58,141 bases of DNA from CAZZKG01 sp964654825 (GCA_964654825.1 CAZZKG010000016.1:1-58141); one strand, 5' to 3'. Counted from the stretch's first letter, positions 18,825-28,044 are shown. Translations and numbers: made by a program. Notes: generated by a model not told the origin, from the letters alone.

Positions 18825-20153
18825 ATGGATGGTAATAAAAATAACAGAGGGATCTTTGGTGATACCGTATGGAGAACACTGCAGGTCATAGCTGAGGTAA
18901 TAGTACAGTTCTTCATATTCTTCTTCGTGGCAAAATGGCTCGAGCCCCGAGAGTTTGGTCTTTACTCTCTCGTCACCGCGATCGTTTATTTCTTTCGAAT
19001 ATTCTCGGATTTCGGATTCTCCAAGTCGAGTTCCAAGTATCTTGCTGAGAATTTTGCAAGAGGCGAGTCTGGAAAGCCGAAGTCGATTATCATCGTAAGT
19101 CTGATACTCAGTTTTGTCTTTCTATCAGTTGTATGTCTCATTTATGTGAGCGCGGCAGGATTAATCGGAAGACTGGAACAGAACAATCAACTCTCTTCTC
19201 TTATCACGTTCAGCACCCCGCTGCTCTTCTTTGCGACTCTGTTCTTTCTGCTGGATGGATTGTTCAGGGGAGCTAGGAGCATCAAGCCGCTTGCGATCAT
19301 CGACATAACAAGCAAGATCCTGCAGTTTTCGCTGTTGATCCTTTTTATCGGAGTTTTTCATTATGGTGTGAAGGGAGCTATCGCTGGAGTCACGATAGGA
19401 TATGTGTGGTTTGCTGTTATCGGTCTTTTCTTTCTCGTCAAGAAAATCTACTGGCCCATGAAAGAACGCCTGGATCTCAAACCGGCGTTCAGGAATGTCC
19501 TCTCTTATGGTTACACGAATGGCCTCATGGCGCTTGCGATCTATCTTTACACGAGAGTTGACATCATCATTCTCGGGTATTTTTTCGATGCGAGCGAGGT
19601 GGGCAAATACAATTTTGCGATCGGGATCATCAATCTACCGTTTTTCTTTCTTGCTGCGTATGCCGCAGTCGTAGCACCCGTCATCACCAGAGAACACACT
19701 CTTGACAATTCTGCTTCACTCCAGAGGATCTTTACCAGGTCAATATCGGCTACTTCTTACTTCATGCTTTTTCTGTCCATAGGTATATTCCTGTTCTCCG
19801 GCACTGTGATCCATGCCATTTTCCCCAAGTACGAGAGTTCGATCCTGCTTCTGAAGATCCTCTCGTTCTCGCTTCTCCTGAGAGGACTGGGGTTGATCGC
19901 CGGACACGCCTTTCTGGTTCCAACCGGTAATGCCTCCATAAATACCAGGATACTTATCGTCGGAGCGATACTGAACACAATAATGGATTTTATACTTATT
20001 CCAAAATACGGGGCGCTTGGTTCTGTCATAGTGACCATTATTGTTCATACTCTGACGAATGTTGTCTGTGTGATACTTACCGCGAGAAAGTTGGGATTGA
20101 GATTTCACCTCAAAGGTGTTCTCTACCCCTTCAGGACAGCAAACAGAGTCTGA
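18825..20153 (+). CDS. Polysaccharide flippase, MOP superfamily (Wzx/RfbX-like)
   Basis: A 442-residue integral membrane protein with about 12-14 predicted hydrophobic segments, starting DTVWRTLQVIAEVIVQFFIFFFVAKWLEPREFGLYSLVTAIVYF (shown only as pattern: the RxFGxY motif after the first helix is typical). The family flips undecaprenyl-linked oligosaccharides across the inner membrane. The ribosome binding site is weak. It lies 156 nt after the sulfotransferase, is probably the last gene of the cluster, and has no Wzy polymerase or Wza/Wzc export genes beside it here. Confidence 0.9.
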   Translation: MDGNKNNRGIFGDTVWRTLQVIAEVIVQFFIFFFVAKWLEPREFGLYSLVTAIVYFFRIFSDFGFSKSSSKYLAENFARGESGKPKSIIIVSLILSFVFLSVVCLIYVSAAGLIGRLEQNNQLSSLITFSTPLLFFATLFFLLDGLFRGARSIKPLAIIDITSKILQFSLLILFIGVFHYGVKGAIAGVTIGYVWFAVIGLFFLVKKIYWPMKERLDLKPAFRNVLSYGYTNGLMALAIYLYTRVDIIILGYFFDASEVGKYNFAIGIINLPFFFLAAYAAVVAPVITREHTLDNSASLQRIFTRSISATSYFMLFLSIGIFLFSGTVIHAIFPKYESSILLLKILSFSLLLRGLGLIAGHAFLVPTGNASINTRILIVGAILNTIMDFILIPKYGALGSVIVTIIVHTLTNVVCVILTARKLGLRFHLKGVLYPFRTANRV

Positions 20154-20359
20154 AACGAGGTCTGACCCTCCAGTCCTCGTCGTTCGCAGCTAGGATAAAC
20201 GCTTTACAGGGTGGGAAGGCGTTGTGCCGGAAATCTTCAACGATTATCGTACCTGACTCTACAGAAAGACTCAATTCGAGGATTCGGTTGAAAATGGATT
20301 CACCATCATCGTGAAGCCCACAGATTGAAAACCGTTTCACATTGTAGGGAAGGAGACGA

Positions 20360-20581
20360 TTATTGTTTTTTCGCCGGACTTTTTCTGGCGCTTCGCCGTC
20401 TCTTTTTAGACTGCAGTTTTTTGATCTGTCTTTCGATCTTCGTAATTTTTTTCTTGAGCACTTTTCTTTTGTCTTTGAGCTTCTTGATTTCGTCGGTTTT
20501 TATCTGTTTGGTTTTCTCTTTGACGAGATCTTCGAGCTCATTCAGGCTGTACTTCTTGAGCAGTTCATCGTCAGGAGCCAT
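20360..20581 (-). CDS. Small basic coiled-coil protein, function unknown
   Basis: A 73-residue protein not recognised as a named family. Residues 1-20 are acidic-to-neutral (MAPDDELLKKYSLNELEDLV). Residues about 20-58 have heptad-like Lys/Ile/Leu spacing, predicted to form a coiled coil. The last 15 residues are nearly all basic (SKKRRRSARKSPAKKQ), resembling histone-H1-like or nucleoid-binding tails. The ribosome binding site GGGGAGG, 7 nt upstream, is excellent, and a promoter candidate lies behind it. Nucleic-acid binding is an inference from charge. It is single, on the minus strand between plus-strand genes. Confidence 0.75.
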   Translation of the reverse strand: MAPDDELLKKYSLNELEDLVKEKTKQIKTDEIKKLKDKRKVLKKKITKIERQIKKLQSKKRRRSARKSPAKKQ

Positions 20582-20637
20582 CGGAACACCTCCCCGGCTT
20601 GAGTCGTGATTGCATTGAGGATTAGATTGACACTATT

Positions 20638-20666
20638 ATTTTATATAATTCAAAAAAATGACGCAA
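20638..20666 (-). promoter_or_regulatory. Candidate sigma-70 promoter of the small coiled-coil gene
   Basis: On the minus strand TTGCGT (20666-20661) and TAAAAT (20643-20638) are 17 nt apart in very AT-rich DNA, about 60 nt upstream of the start codon at 20581. Confidence 0.45.
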
Positions 20667-20823
20667 GTTTTTTTCGATTTTCCATCGCGTTCCGGGTCCT
20701 GTCGTGCCTTCCTGCCGGAGATATTTCCTCGTTATTAAAGGTGTGCAACCGACAATGTTTTCAGCATGTTATGCGAAAAATTCGATTTCTTCGTATTTCA
20801 CTCTGAGACCGGAAAGAAATCTC

Positions 20824-20852
20824 TTGAGCAGTAGCTGCGGAACGTATATAAT
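20824..20852 (+). promoter_or_regulatory. Sigma-70 promoter of the CDP-alcohol phosphatidyltransferase gene
   Basis: TTGAGC (20824-20829), a 17-nt spacer and a perfect TATAAT (20847-20852). The start codon lies at 20928, giving a leader of about 70 nt. Confidence 0.6.
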
Positions 20853-20927
20853 TGGCATATTTCAACGATGACCGGCATGCACCGAAATTTGCTTTTTCCC
20901 CGGCCAACGATCAGCGAGGACTGATCT

Positions 20928-21815
20928 GTGAAGAAACGCACGTTACAGTACGCAGATACCCTCAAAGCCGATGAAGTCGAGGAGTGGATAGCCCGGATAT
21001 TTTTACAGCCTGTCGCGTTCAGGATAGTTACACTTCTCCTCAACACAAAAATTCATCCTGTTCACGTTACTCTGTGTTTTTTCCTGACAGGTATCGGCGC
21101 GGCGCTCCTGATCTATACGGGGACCTATCCCGCACTCGTCATCGCGGCAGTTATGATTCAGATAAAGAGCATCCTGGATGCAGTCGATGGTCAACTGGCA
21201 CGCGCGCGAAAAGCGCCTTCCAGAGTGGGGAGGTTCTTCGATTCTTCTGCGGATATTGTGATCAGTTTCCTTCTCATCATGGCGTGTGCATTTCTCACGT
21301 ACGAAAGGACCGGAGAGCTGATCTACCTCCCTATTGGAATCGCGGCATTTCTCTTTTCGGAGATTCAGAACAGTTTCTGGGTTTATTACAATGTATATTA
21401 CAGGAATCTCAAGCTTGGGAAAGATGAGAGCATCCTCGATGAATCACAGGCGGAGACAATCTACCCCTATGATGAAAATAAACAGAGGATTCTCAGCTTT
21501 CTGAAGGGTTTTTATCGCTTTGCTTATACCTGGCAGGACCGGCTGATCTCACGGATCGATGCGAAAGCGCGAATGGCGGCAGGTATCGCTGAGGATGATA
21601 AGAAATTATGGTACTCTGATATACAATTCTTGAAGGGGAGCGGATTGCTGGGCCTCGGGACTAACCTCTTCGCATTGAGTATTTCCCTTGTCCTCGACAA
21701 CTCGTTGTACTATTTTGTTTTCGTCCTCTTTGTGGCAAATGTCTATATGGTGGGCCTTATGCTATACCGGGTGAGAAGTTTTCCTGTCGCGGGGAAGAAT
21801 CGTGATATATCTTAA
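20928..21815 (+). CDS. CDP-alcohol phosphatidyltransferase family protein
   Basis: A 295-residue inner-membrane enzyme. Start is GTG after GCGAGGA. The diagnostic motif D-x2-D-G-x2-A-R-x8-G-x3-D-x3-D is complete at residues 84-109 (Asp84, Asp87, Gly88, Ala91, Arg92, Gly101, Asp105, Asp109), so the active site looks functional. Several transmembrane segments flank the motif and form the C-terminal part. The family joins a CDP-activated lipid or polyol to an alcohol such as inositol phosphate, glycerol phosphate or serine; which one cannot be decided here. An insertion of about 80 residues (about 155-225) between helices is larger than in short PgsA proteins. folE follows about 47 nt downstream and may be co-transcribed. 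Confidence 0.88.
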   Translation: MKKRTLQYADTLKADEVEEWIARIFLQPVAFRIVTLLLNTKIHPVHVTLCFFLTGIGAALLIYTGTYPALVIAAVMIQIKSILDAVDGQLARARKAPSRVGRFFDSSADIVISFLLIMACAFLTYERTGELIYLPIGIAAFLFSEIQNSFWVYYNVYYRNLKLGKDESILDESQAETIYPYDENKQRILSFLKGFYRFAYTWQDRLISRIDAKARMAAGIAEDDKKLWYSDIQFLKGSGLLGLGTNLFALSISLVLDNSLYYFVFVLFVANVYMVGLMLYRVRSFPVAGKNRDIS

Positions 21816-21862
21816 AGGTGTTCTGCTCTAGAAATTGCAGTTATTCTTTTGAGGAAAGAATC

Positions 21863-22417
21863 GTGAAGAATATCAGAAAACTTATCAAGGAGATGCTGGT
21901 CACGATCGGGGAAGATACGCAACGTGAAGGATTGGTGAAAACCCCCGAAAGGGTCGAGGAAACGACAAAATTTCTTACCGAGGGATACAAGCAGGATCTC
22001 GAAAAGGTCGTGAACGGTGCGATATTCGAAGAGGATGTCGATGATATGATCGTTGTGAAGGACATCGATTTCTTCAGCCTGTGTGAGCATCATCTTCTCC
22101 CCTTCTACGGTAAATGCCATATCGGGTATCTGCCGAAAGGAAAGATCCTCGGTCTCAGCAAATTTCCCCGTATCGTGGACATTTACAGCCGGCGGTTACA
22201 GCTGCAGGAGAGGCTCACACAGCAGATCGCAGTTGCAATTTCGAAAGTACTCCAGCCATCCGGAGTGGCCGTCGTTATGGAGGCGGCTCATCTCTGCATG
22301 ATGATGAGAGGGGTAGAGAAACAGGGGACGACCGCGGTGACCAGCGCTCTTCTCGGTGCTTTCAGAGAGCGGGATAAGACGAGAAACGAGTTCCTCAAGC
22401 TCATTGGAAACCCATGA
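21863..22417 (+). CDS. folE: GTP cyclohydrolase I
   Basis: A 184-residue enzyme opening GTP to 7,8-dihydroneopterin triphosphate, the first step of folate and queuosine-type pterin synthesis. GTG 21863 is preferred over GTG 21818 because GAGGAAAG lies directly upstream and the product has normal family length. Zinc ligands Cys74 and His77 (SLCEHHLLP) and Cys145 (AAHLCMMMRG) are present, along with GKCHIGYLPKGKILGLSKF and the substrate-site segment VEKQGTTAVTSA, so this is the type IA enzyme. It follows the phosphatidyltransferase gene closely on the same strand, and a long inverted repeat begins 15 nt after its stop. Confidence 0.96.
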   Translation: MKNIRKLIKEMLVTIGEDTQREGLVKTPERVEETTKFLTEGYKQDLEKVVNGAIFEEDVDDMIVVKDIDFFSLCEHHLLPFYGKCHIGYLPKGKILGLSKFPRIVDIYSRRLQLQERLTQQIAVAISKVLQPSGVAVVMEAAHLCMMMRGVEKQGTTAVTSALLGAFRERDKTRNEFLKLIGNP

Positions 22418-22432
22418 TTCAACTCGCCCCCA

Positions 22433-22511
22433 ATAAATAGGGACAGTCACCATTTATTTTTTTTGTCGCCATTATGCTACTTTTCAATAAATGGTGACTG
22501 TCCCTATTTAT
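22433..22511. repeat. Perfect 26-bp inverted repeat (REP/RAYT-type or MITE-like hairpin)
   Basis: The arm 22433-22458 (core GGGACAGTCACCATTTAT) is repeated as an exact reverse complement at 22486-22511, with a 27-nt loop. Core sequences of this GGGACAGTCACC type are known from scattered repeats linked to REP-associated tyrosine transposases; that link is from memory and the transposase itself is absent. It could also act as a transcription barrier after folE, although no T-tract follows. Confidence 0.85.
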
Positions 22512-22615
22512 CGTTGAGTATGAAGAAGCTGTCCGAAAGCACCCGCCAAAATCGGAATCGTATGAATAATTCGAGTTAGGACCCACATCTCATGTTTTTG
22601 TTACGGTGGTGAAAT

Positions 22616-23308
22616 ATGCACGGGATTGAGAATCGTGTCGTTCTGGTTACCGGTGCCAGTAGAGGTATCGGCCTCGAAACGGCAAGGCTTTTCCGAGAGG
22701 CGGGGGCCCGGGTGATAATCTGTGCACGGGGTGAGCCCGGGCTGGACGAAGCCATACGGGACACCGGCGCTCGGGGCGTCCTCTGCGATGTGTCGGACGG
22801 GAAAGATGTCGGTCGTCTGTTCGAAGTGATTTCCCGTGAATTCGGTAGGATCGACATCGTTGTCAACAACGCGGGCATCTTCAGGAGCATTCCACTCCTC
22901 GAAACTTCGGATGAAGTGTTCGATGATGTCATCCGTATCAACCTGCGGGGTGTCTTCCTCGTGTCGCGCGCCGCTTTCAGATTGATGTCCCAAACGGGAG
23001 GAGGACATATCATCAATGTGTCCTCCCAGGCCGGTAAACAGGCCTATGAGGGCAGTGCCGCGTACTGCGCGTCGAAATTCGGCGTGGCCGGTCTATCGAA
23101 AGTGCTGGCCCTAGAAGGTCGTGAGCGGGGGATACGGGTGAGTGTCCTCTACCCCGGCGCTGTCGACACCTCTGTATGGGATGGGATCACGGACGACAGG
23201 GAGGGGTTTCTGCAGCCGGGGGAAGTCGCCGGGGAGATCATGTCTCTGGCTGCATCAGACTCCGACACCGGAACCGGCGAGCTCGGCATCATACCATCCT
23301 CGACCTGA
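22616..23308 (+). CDS. Short-chain dehydrogenase/reductase (SDR) family oxidoreductase
   Basis: A 230-residue classical SDR. The nucleotide-binding TGASRGIG (12-19), structural NNAG (84-87), and catalytic Ser (INVSS, 136-137), Tyr150 and Lys154 (YCASK) are all present. The length and sequence resemble 3-oxoacyl-ACP reductase-like enzymes, but the substrate cannot be told. NADP or NAD preference is unresolved: Arg at ICARGE suggests NADPH. A weak ribosome binding site (GGTGG) precedes the ATG. It lies after the inverted repeat and converges on lon with only 12 nt between stops. Confidence 0.9.
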   Translation: MHGIENRVVLVTGASRGIGLETARLFREAGARVIICARGEPGLDEAIRDTGARGVLCDVSDGKDVGRLFEVISREFGRIDIVVNNAGIFRSIPLLETSDEVFDDVIRINLRGVFLVSRAAFRLMSQTGGGHIINVSSQAGKQAYEGSAAYCASKFGVAGLSKVLALEGRERGIRVSVLYPGAVDTSVWDGITDDREGFLQPGEVAGEIMSLAASDSDTGTGELGIIPSST

Positions 23309-23320
23309 CTCCTTCGATTA

Positions 23321-25684
23321 TTACTTCTTTCTGATCACGAGAGCGTTTTCAAGGACCTCATCGATCCAACTCACCTCGATGAGATTCATTCTGTTCCTGA
23401 TCTCTTCGGGCACATCTTCGAGGTCGGCGGCATTCTCAGAGGGGAATATCACCGTTCTGATTCCCGACCGGTAGGCCGCCATCAGTTTTTCGGTCAATCC
23501 GCCGACGCCTATCACTTTTCCGCTCAGGGTCACTTCACCGGTCATCGCAACGTTCGTCCTGACCGGGATGTCTCCGAGCACCGAGGCGATGACGGCGGCG
23601 ATGCTGACACCGGCGGAAGGGCCATCCTTCGGAATCGCCCCTTCGGGGAAGTGGATGTGGATGTCGAAATCCTCGAAAACGGATTTTTTCAATCCGAATC
23701 CGTAGGCTTTCGATTTGATGTAACTGTGAGCCGCCTGAACCGATTCCTTCATGACATCGCCGAGCTGACCTGTCAGTATCAGTTCTCCTCCGCCGGGCAT
23801 CCTGAGTGCTTCGATCGTGAGAAGATCACCTCCGTTCGAGGTCCAGGCCAGTCCTGTAGCGACACCGATCTGGCGGCCCCTGCGGATCCTCTTCGCCGGA
23901 TACCTAGGGGGACCGATGATTCGAGCTATTCCCTCCTTGTTGATCGACCATCGCTTACGCTTCCCGGTGGCTTTCTCATGCGCACATCGCGTCGCGACCA
24001 GCTCGATGGTCCTCTCCAGCTGCCTCAAACCTCCCTCGTCGGTGTATCCACGTATGATCTTCTTGATGGCGGAGGATTCGAACCGTATGGATTTCCTGTC
24101 GAGACCGGCTTTCTGGAGCTCCCGGGGTATGATGAACCTTCTCGCTATCTGCTGTTTCTCCCTCTCGGTGTAGCCGGAGAGGTTCACGATCTTCACGTAG
24201 TCCTGGATCTGATCGGGAATGTCCCACAGCACCTTCGCCGTAGTAACGAAGAAGATCTTCGACATGTCCATCGGTACATTGAAATAACGATCCATGAAAC
24301 TGCAGTTTCGGGTGGGGTCGAACAGTTCCACGAGTGCATCTCTGGGATTACCCTTCGCAGGCTCCTCGCACAGTTCGTCGATGTCCTCGATAACCATCAG
24401 GAAATTCTGTGTGCCTGAGTCCCTGAGTGCCCGGATGATCATGCCGGGGGATTCACCGATCAGGCCCCTCCTGATTCCTTTGATGTCACTGTCGTCCTTG
24501 CAGCCGGCGACACTGAAGTGAGCGAATTTTCTGTTTAGAGCTTCCGCCAGGGAGCGCCCGATGGAAGTCTTACCGGTCGCAGGGGGTCCCACGATGCAGA
24601 GAACGGGAGGTGTCAGCGTGGGATCGAGGGCGAGTGGGGACAGGGATTCGAGGATCCGGGACTTCACGTTCTGCAATCCGTGGTATTCTTTTTTGAGGAT
24701 TTTCTCAACCTTTCCCAGATTGATCGATTCGACCGGGCCCCGTTTCCAGGGGATGCCGAGGAGCCACTCGATGTAATTACACACACTCCTGAAGTCGTGG
24801 GATGTGATCGGGAGGAGTTTGAGCCTTTCGAGCTCCCAGTCGAGGATCGCCCGGACTTCGTCCGGAAGGGTAATAGTCTCCATCTGCTCCCTGATCCTGT
24901 TCGCCATAGCTTCCTGGGGTTCCTCTTCGCCGAGTTCGCGCTTAATGGCCCGCAGGCGTTCCATCAGGAGTTTCCTCCGTCGCATCTCCTCGAAGTGATC
25001 GAGAGCTTTGTTCTCGATGTCCTCGATGAGAGAGATTCGTACCAGTTCGTCCTGGATGAACTGCTTGAGCATTTCGAGCCGCCGCTCCGATTTCACCGTG
25101 CTCATGAGCTCCTTCTTGACTCCGAGGTCGATCTGGATGTAAGCCGCTACGATGTCGGCGAACCTGCCGGGATCACGCGTGTTCATTTTCGCGATGTTGA
25201 CGAACTCCGGCCCGTATCTCAGGTCATTCCGAACAAGTTCTTCCACGAGCGCGACGATTCGTTTGACAAGAGTGGCTTCTCTCGTTCTGTTTCGTCCCTC
25301 CAGCGCTGGTTCCGAAACCTTCGCCACCGGATACGGGCTCTGTTTCAGCACCTCCTCGATCGCAACACGTCTGATTCCCTGGAAAGTGACCTGAATGCTC
25401 CCACCGGGTGATCTGACCATGTCGATGATTCTGCATGCGACACCTACCTCAGCCATATCCTTCGGGTGCTCCCGCTCGCTTTCCCGAGTGAGAGTGGGTA
25501 CGAGGGCGATGATTGAATTTTCTTCACCGTAGTCATCGAGAAGTTTGAGATTACTGCGGATCCCCACGATCAGAGTAATAGCTCCGGTCGGGTATATCGC
25601 CGCGCTCATCAGCGGGAGGACGGGAAGAACATCGGGAATGGGAATCACATCTTTTTTCCTGCTTTTACTCGGGTTTTTCTTCAT
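23321..25684 (-). CDS. lon: ATP-dependent Lon protease
   Basis: A 787-residue cytosolic AAA+ Ser protease. Residues about 15-215 are the substrate-binding LAN domain, followed by a coiled-coil linker. The AAA+ module has Walker A GPPATGKTS (366-374; the usual form is GPPGVGKTS), Lon-specific SDIKGIRRGLIGESPG and Walker B FLMVIEDIDE. The protease domain holds the dyad: Ser690 in PKDGPSAGVS and Lys733 in GGLTEKLMAA, 43 residues apart as in E. coli Lon. Its ATG overlaps the stop of the upstream membrane-TPR gene by 4 nt (ATGA), so translation is coupled. Substitutions in the ATPase motifs suggest a divergent Lon paralogue rather than the only housekeeping copy, which is an inference. Confidence 0.95.
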   Translation of the reverse strand: MKKNPSKSRKKDVIPIPDVLPVLPLMSAAIYPTGAITLIVGIRSNLKLLDDYGEENSIIALVPTLTRESEREHPKDMAEVGVACRIIDMVRSPGGSIQVTFQGIRRVAIEEVLKQSPYPVAKVSEPALEGRNRTREATLVKRIVALVEELVRNDLRYGPEFVNIAKMNTRDPGRFADIVAAYIQIDLGVKKELMSTVKSERRLEMLKQFIQDELVRISLIEDIENKALDHFEEMRRRKLLMERLRAIKRELGEEEPQEAMANRIREQMETITLPDEVRAILDWELERLKLLPITSHDFRSVCNYIEWLLGIPWKRGPVESINLGKVEKILKKEYHGLQNVKSRILESLSPLALDPTLTPPVLCIVGPPATGKTSIGRSLAEALNRKFAHFSVAGCKDDSDIKGIRRGLIGESPGMIIRALRDSGTQNFLMVIEDIDELCEEPAKGNPRDALVELFDPTRNCSFMDRYFNVPMDMSKIFFVTTAKVLWDIPDQIQDYVKIVNLSGYTEREKQQIARRFIIPRELQKAGLDRKSIRFESSAIKKIIRGYTDEGGLRQLERTIELVATRCAHEKATGKRKRWSINKEGIARIIGPPRYPAKRIRRGRQIGVATGLAWTSNGGDLLTIEALRMPGGGELILTGQLGDVMKESVQAAHSYIKSKAYGFGLKKSVFEDFDIHIHFPEGAIPKDGPSAGVSIAAVIASVLGDIPVRTNVAMTGEVTLSGKVIGVGGLTEKLMAAYRSGIRTVIFPSENAADLEDVPEEIRNRMNLIEVSWIDEVLENALVIRKK

Positions 25685-28044
25685 TGCTGCCTTTCCTTAT
25701 AACTTTTGAGACGTTTGGCGGCTTTCCTGTATCCTGGATCGATCGACAGAATCTTTTCAAGATTTTCGATCGCCCGATCGATATTCCCGGATTTCTCGAG
25801 GGCGATGGAATAATTATACAGTACCTGGATGTTGTCCGGGTCCACTTTCAGTGCCATTTCGAACTGGTTGATGGCAACATCGTACCTCCCTTCCATGCCA
25901 TAGATGATACCGAGATCGTTGTAGGCATCGACGTGGTTGGGATTGACCTCGATTGCCTTCTCGAGGGATTTTCGGGCGAGGTTTCGATCACCCAGCCCAC
26001 GGTAAGCGAGGGCGAGGTTGTAGTGTGCGTTCGCATCGTCCGGTTTCTGCGCTGTTGCTTCGAGTAAGGCGTCACGAGCTTGCTCGAAGTTTGATTGTGA
26101 GAGGTATCTCAGACCCTCGGCGAGAGGGGTCGGTGCTGCCGCCGTCTCCATCCCCGGTTCGGCCTCGTGCATTTTTGCGGACGTTTCCTCGGTGAGCCTG
26201 AGCATGAATATCTTGTTCTGGAGATCTTCCCGCTTCGGGTCTTTCACAAGCACCTTCTTGTATTCCGATATCGCCTCTCTGATTCGTCCGGTCGTTTCGT
26301 ACGCACTGCCGAGAAACACCCGCGCGATGGATGATCCGGGCCTCATCGCCAGCTGTCTCTCGACTTCCGCTATAAAAGCCTCCGGGTTCTGAGCCGCCTG
26401 TTTCCCCATCTGGAAACCCTGACGGTAAATCGGATTCACGATGTCGAATCCGTATTTATCAATGATGCCCTGATGAGAAAAATCGTTCCTGATGTAGATA
26501 AGCGAATTGTCATCCCAGTAGACGAGTTTCCAGGAAGGATTATCCGAGAGGCTGTACTGGAGCATTCGTTTCTCATTCTCTTCGGGGTAATCGAGCAGGA
26601 AGTAATCGATATCGTATCTCTTCACGAGTTCCTCCACGCCGGTGGAGTTGTAGTAAGCGTCGAGATACCTGCGGCTGAATTCATCACCGTACAGAATAAG
26701 GCGTCCGTCGATGAAAACTTTTCTTTCCGGATAGTTGGTGTAGATCATGTATCCGCCGTAGCGCATCCTGTTGAACACATTCCCCTCGATACCGGCTTCT
26801 CTCAGGAAGTCGCAGGCACCGATGGGATAGCTTTCCTCCCTGAGGCCGGTACCGATCCGGCGCCATTCATCCTCACCCATGTATGTCCCTTTGAAGATAA
26901 GAAGCAGAATCGTGCAGACGGGAATGACACAGCACAATGCATGCGTGACAGCCGTCGGGATCCTCCACCCCTTTTTCGATCCGGACCGGGTACTCTTCTT
27001 TTTCGATTTCTTCCGGGATGCCGCAGAACTCGCAGTGAACGCGAGGGCGAGTGATGCGAATGTGGGGACATTTCTGTGTGCGAAGAATGAGAGGACGAGG
27101 AAGATGAGAAGTGGAAAAAGCGAAGCCGGATCTCGGAAGTGACGAGTACGCCAGGCTACGAGCACGGTAACAGGGATCAAACTGAAAAATCCCAGCTGCC
27201 AGAAGGAAAATCCGTACTCCGGGCTCAAGGGGCTCTTGAGCTCTGCGATTGTCCTGGTGAAAACAGGATTACGGGCGAGGAGGAACGGGTAAATGAGAGT
27301 TTCCACGTGATGCGGATTCAGCAGGCTTGCGAGAAGAGAGGCGAAAAACGCGACGATCAGCGGTTTCGTGATCAGGCCGATTCCGGGGACATCTTCCTTC
27401 CCGAAAAATCGTCTCGCCGTTTCGTGTCCCACGGCGAAGGAGGCGAATATCATGAGACCGAGGGTGACTCCTGAATGGACGTTTGCCCAGAGAACGAACA
27501 AGGGGGGCAGGAAGTACAGGTATTTTTTCGATCCTCCCTCTCGCCATCGGTAGAGCAGGAAGAGCAGTATACAGGTAAAAAAAAGCGTGAAGATGTGGGG
27601 TCTTACGAAAGGCCTCAGGGCAATGGGAAAAAGAAACAGAGGGTAGAGGAGAAAGGGGAGATACGACCCCTGTTTCCTGAGAGAGAGCGAAAGAAGAAGT
27701 GCCACAGACAGAGTGAGAAGAGCCGTTTTTAGATAAATGAGAGCGGAGAATCCGAATCCGGTCTTGACGAGGTAGAATATGACCTCGGCGAGCCACTCAT
27801 GAGTGATCCATGGCTGCCCGGTAACCGTATATGAGAAGAGGTCGACGTCCGGAATGGAACCCCCGGTGACTATGAGCTCACCTGTTTTCAGGTGCCACCA
27901 TATGTCGAAGTTCTGGAGGTCGAACAAACCCGCGAGAGCCGCCCCGGCAGAGGCGATGATCAGCGCGGCTCGGAGAACTCCTTTCCCCGAAGGTTTCCGT
28001 GGGCTCTTCCCCCGCGGATTCCTTCCTTCGGCATCCCCTTTCAT
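25681..28044 (-). CDS. Polytopic membrane protein with C-terminal TPR repeats
   Basis: A 787-residue protein. Residues about 25-380 contain about ten hydrophobic segments, including the loop NFDIWWHLKTGELIVTGG and later AHRNVPTFASLALAF, a layout shared with GT-C-like glycosyltransferase or mannosyltransferase homologues of unknown substrate. A soluble domain follows (about 400-560, with VFNRMRYGGYMIYTNYPERKVFIDGR interrupted here only for length). Residues about 590-780 are at least four TPR units (NAHYNLALAYRGLGDRNLA, DAYNDLGIIYGMEGRYDVA, QVLYNYSIALEKSGNIDRA). Its stop overlaps the lon start (ATGA). It begins 44 nt after the selenoprotein gene, so the three probably share a transcript. A role in protein or glycan handling at the membrane is a guess. 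Confidence 0.85.
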   Translation of the reverse strand: MKGDAEGRNPRGKSPRKPSGKGVLRAALIIASAGAALAGLFDLQNFDIWWHLKTGELIVTGGSIPDVDLFSYTVTGQPWITHEWLAEVIFYLVKTGFGFSALIYLKTALLTLSVALLLSLSLRKQGSYLPFLLYPLFLFPIALRPFVRPHIFTLFFTCILLFLLYRWREGGSKKYLYFLPPLFVLWANVHSGVTLGLMIFASFAVGHETARRFFGKEDVPGIGLITKPLIVAFFASLLASLLNPHHVETLIYPFLLARNPVFTRTIAELKSPLSPEYGFSFWQLGFFSLIPVTVLVAWRTRHFRDPASLFPLLIFLVLSFFAHRNVPTFASLALAFTASSAASRKKSKKKSTRSGSKKGWRIPTAVTHALCCVIPVCTILLLIFKGTYMGEDEWRRIGTGLREESYPIGACDFLREAGIEGNVFNRMRYGGYMIYTNYPERKVFIDGRLILYGDEFSRRYLDAYYNSTGVEELVKRYDIDYFLLDYPEENEKRMLQYSLSDNPSWKLVYWDDNSLIYIRNDFSHQGIIDKYGFDIVNPIYRQGFQMGKQAAQNPEAFIAEVERQLAMRPGSSIARVFLGSAYETTGRIREAISEYKKVLVKDPKREDLQNKIFMLRLTEETSAKMHEAEPGMETAAAPTPLAEGLRYLSQSNFEQARDALLEATAQKPDDANAHYNLALAYRGLGDRNLARKSLEKAIEVNPNHVDAYNDLGIIYGMEGRYDVAINQFEMALKVDPDNIQVLYNYSIALEKSGNIDRAIENLEKILSIDPGYRKAAKRLKSYKERQQ

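Larger units (their letters stand above)
20582..20927. other. Divergent intergenic region with two promoters
   Basis: About 345 nt between the coiled-coil gene (minus) and the CDP-alcohol phosphatidyltransferase gene (plus). It holds the two divergent promoter candidates listed separately. Nothing else was recognised. Confidence 0.5.

Noticed and set aside
20131..20340. 69-residue minus-strand ORF after the coiled-coil gene
   Set aside because: No ribosome binding site (pyrimidine-rich upstream), overlaps the end of the flippase gene on the other strand, and resembles no known protein.
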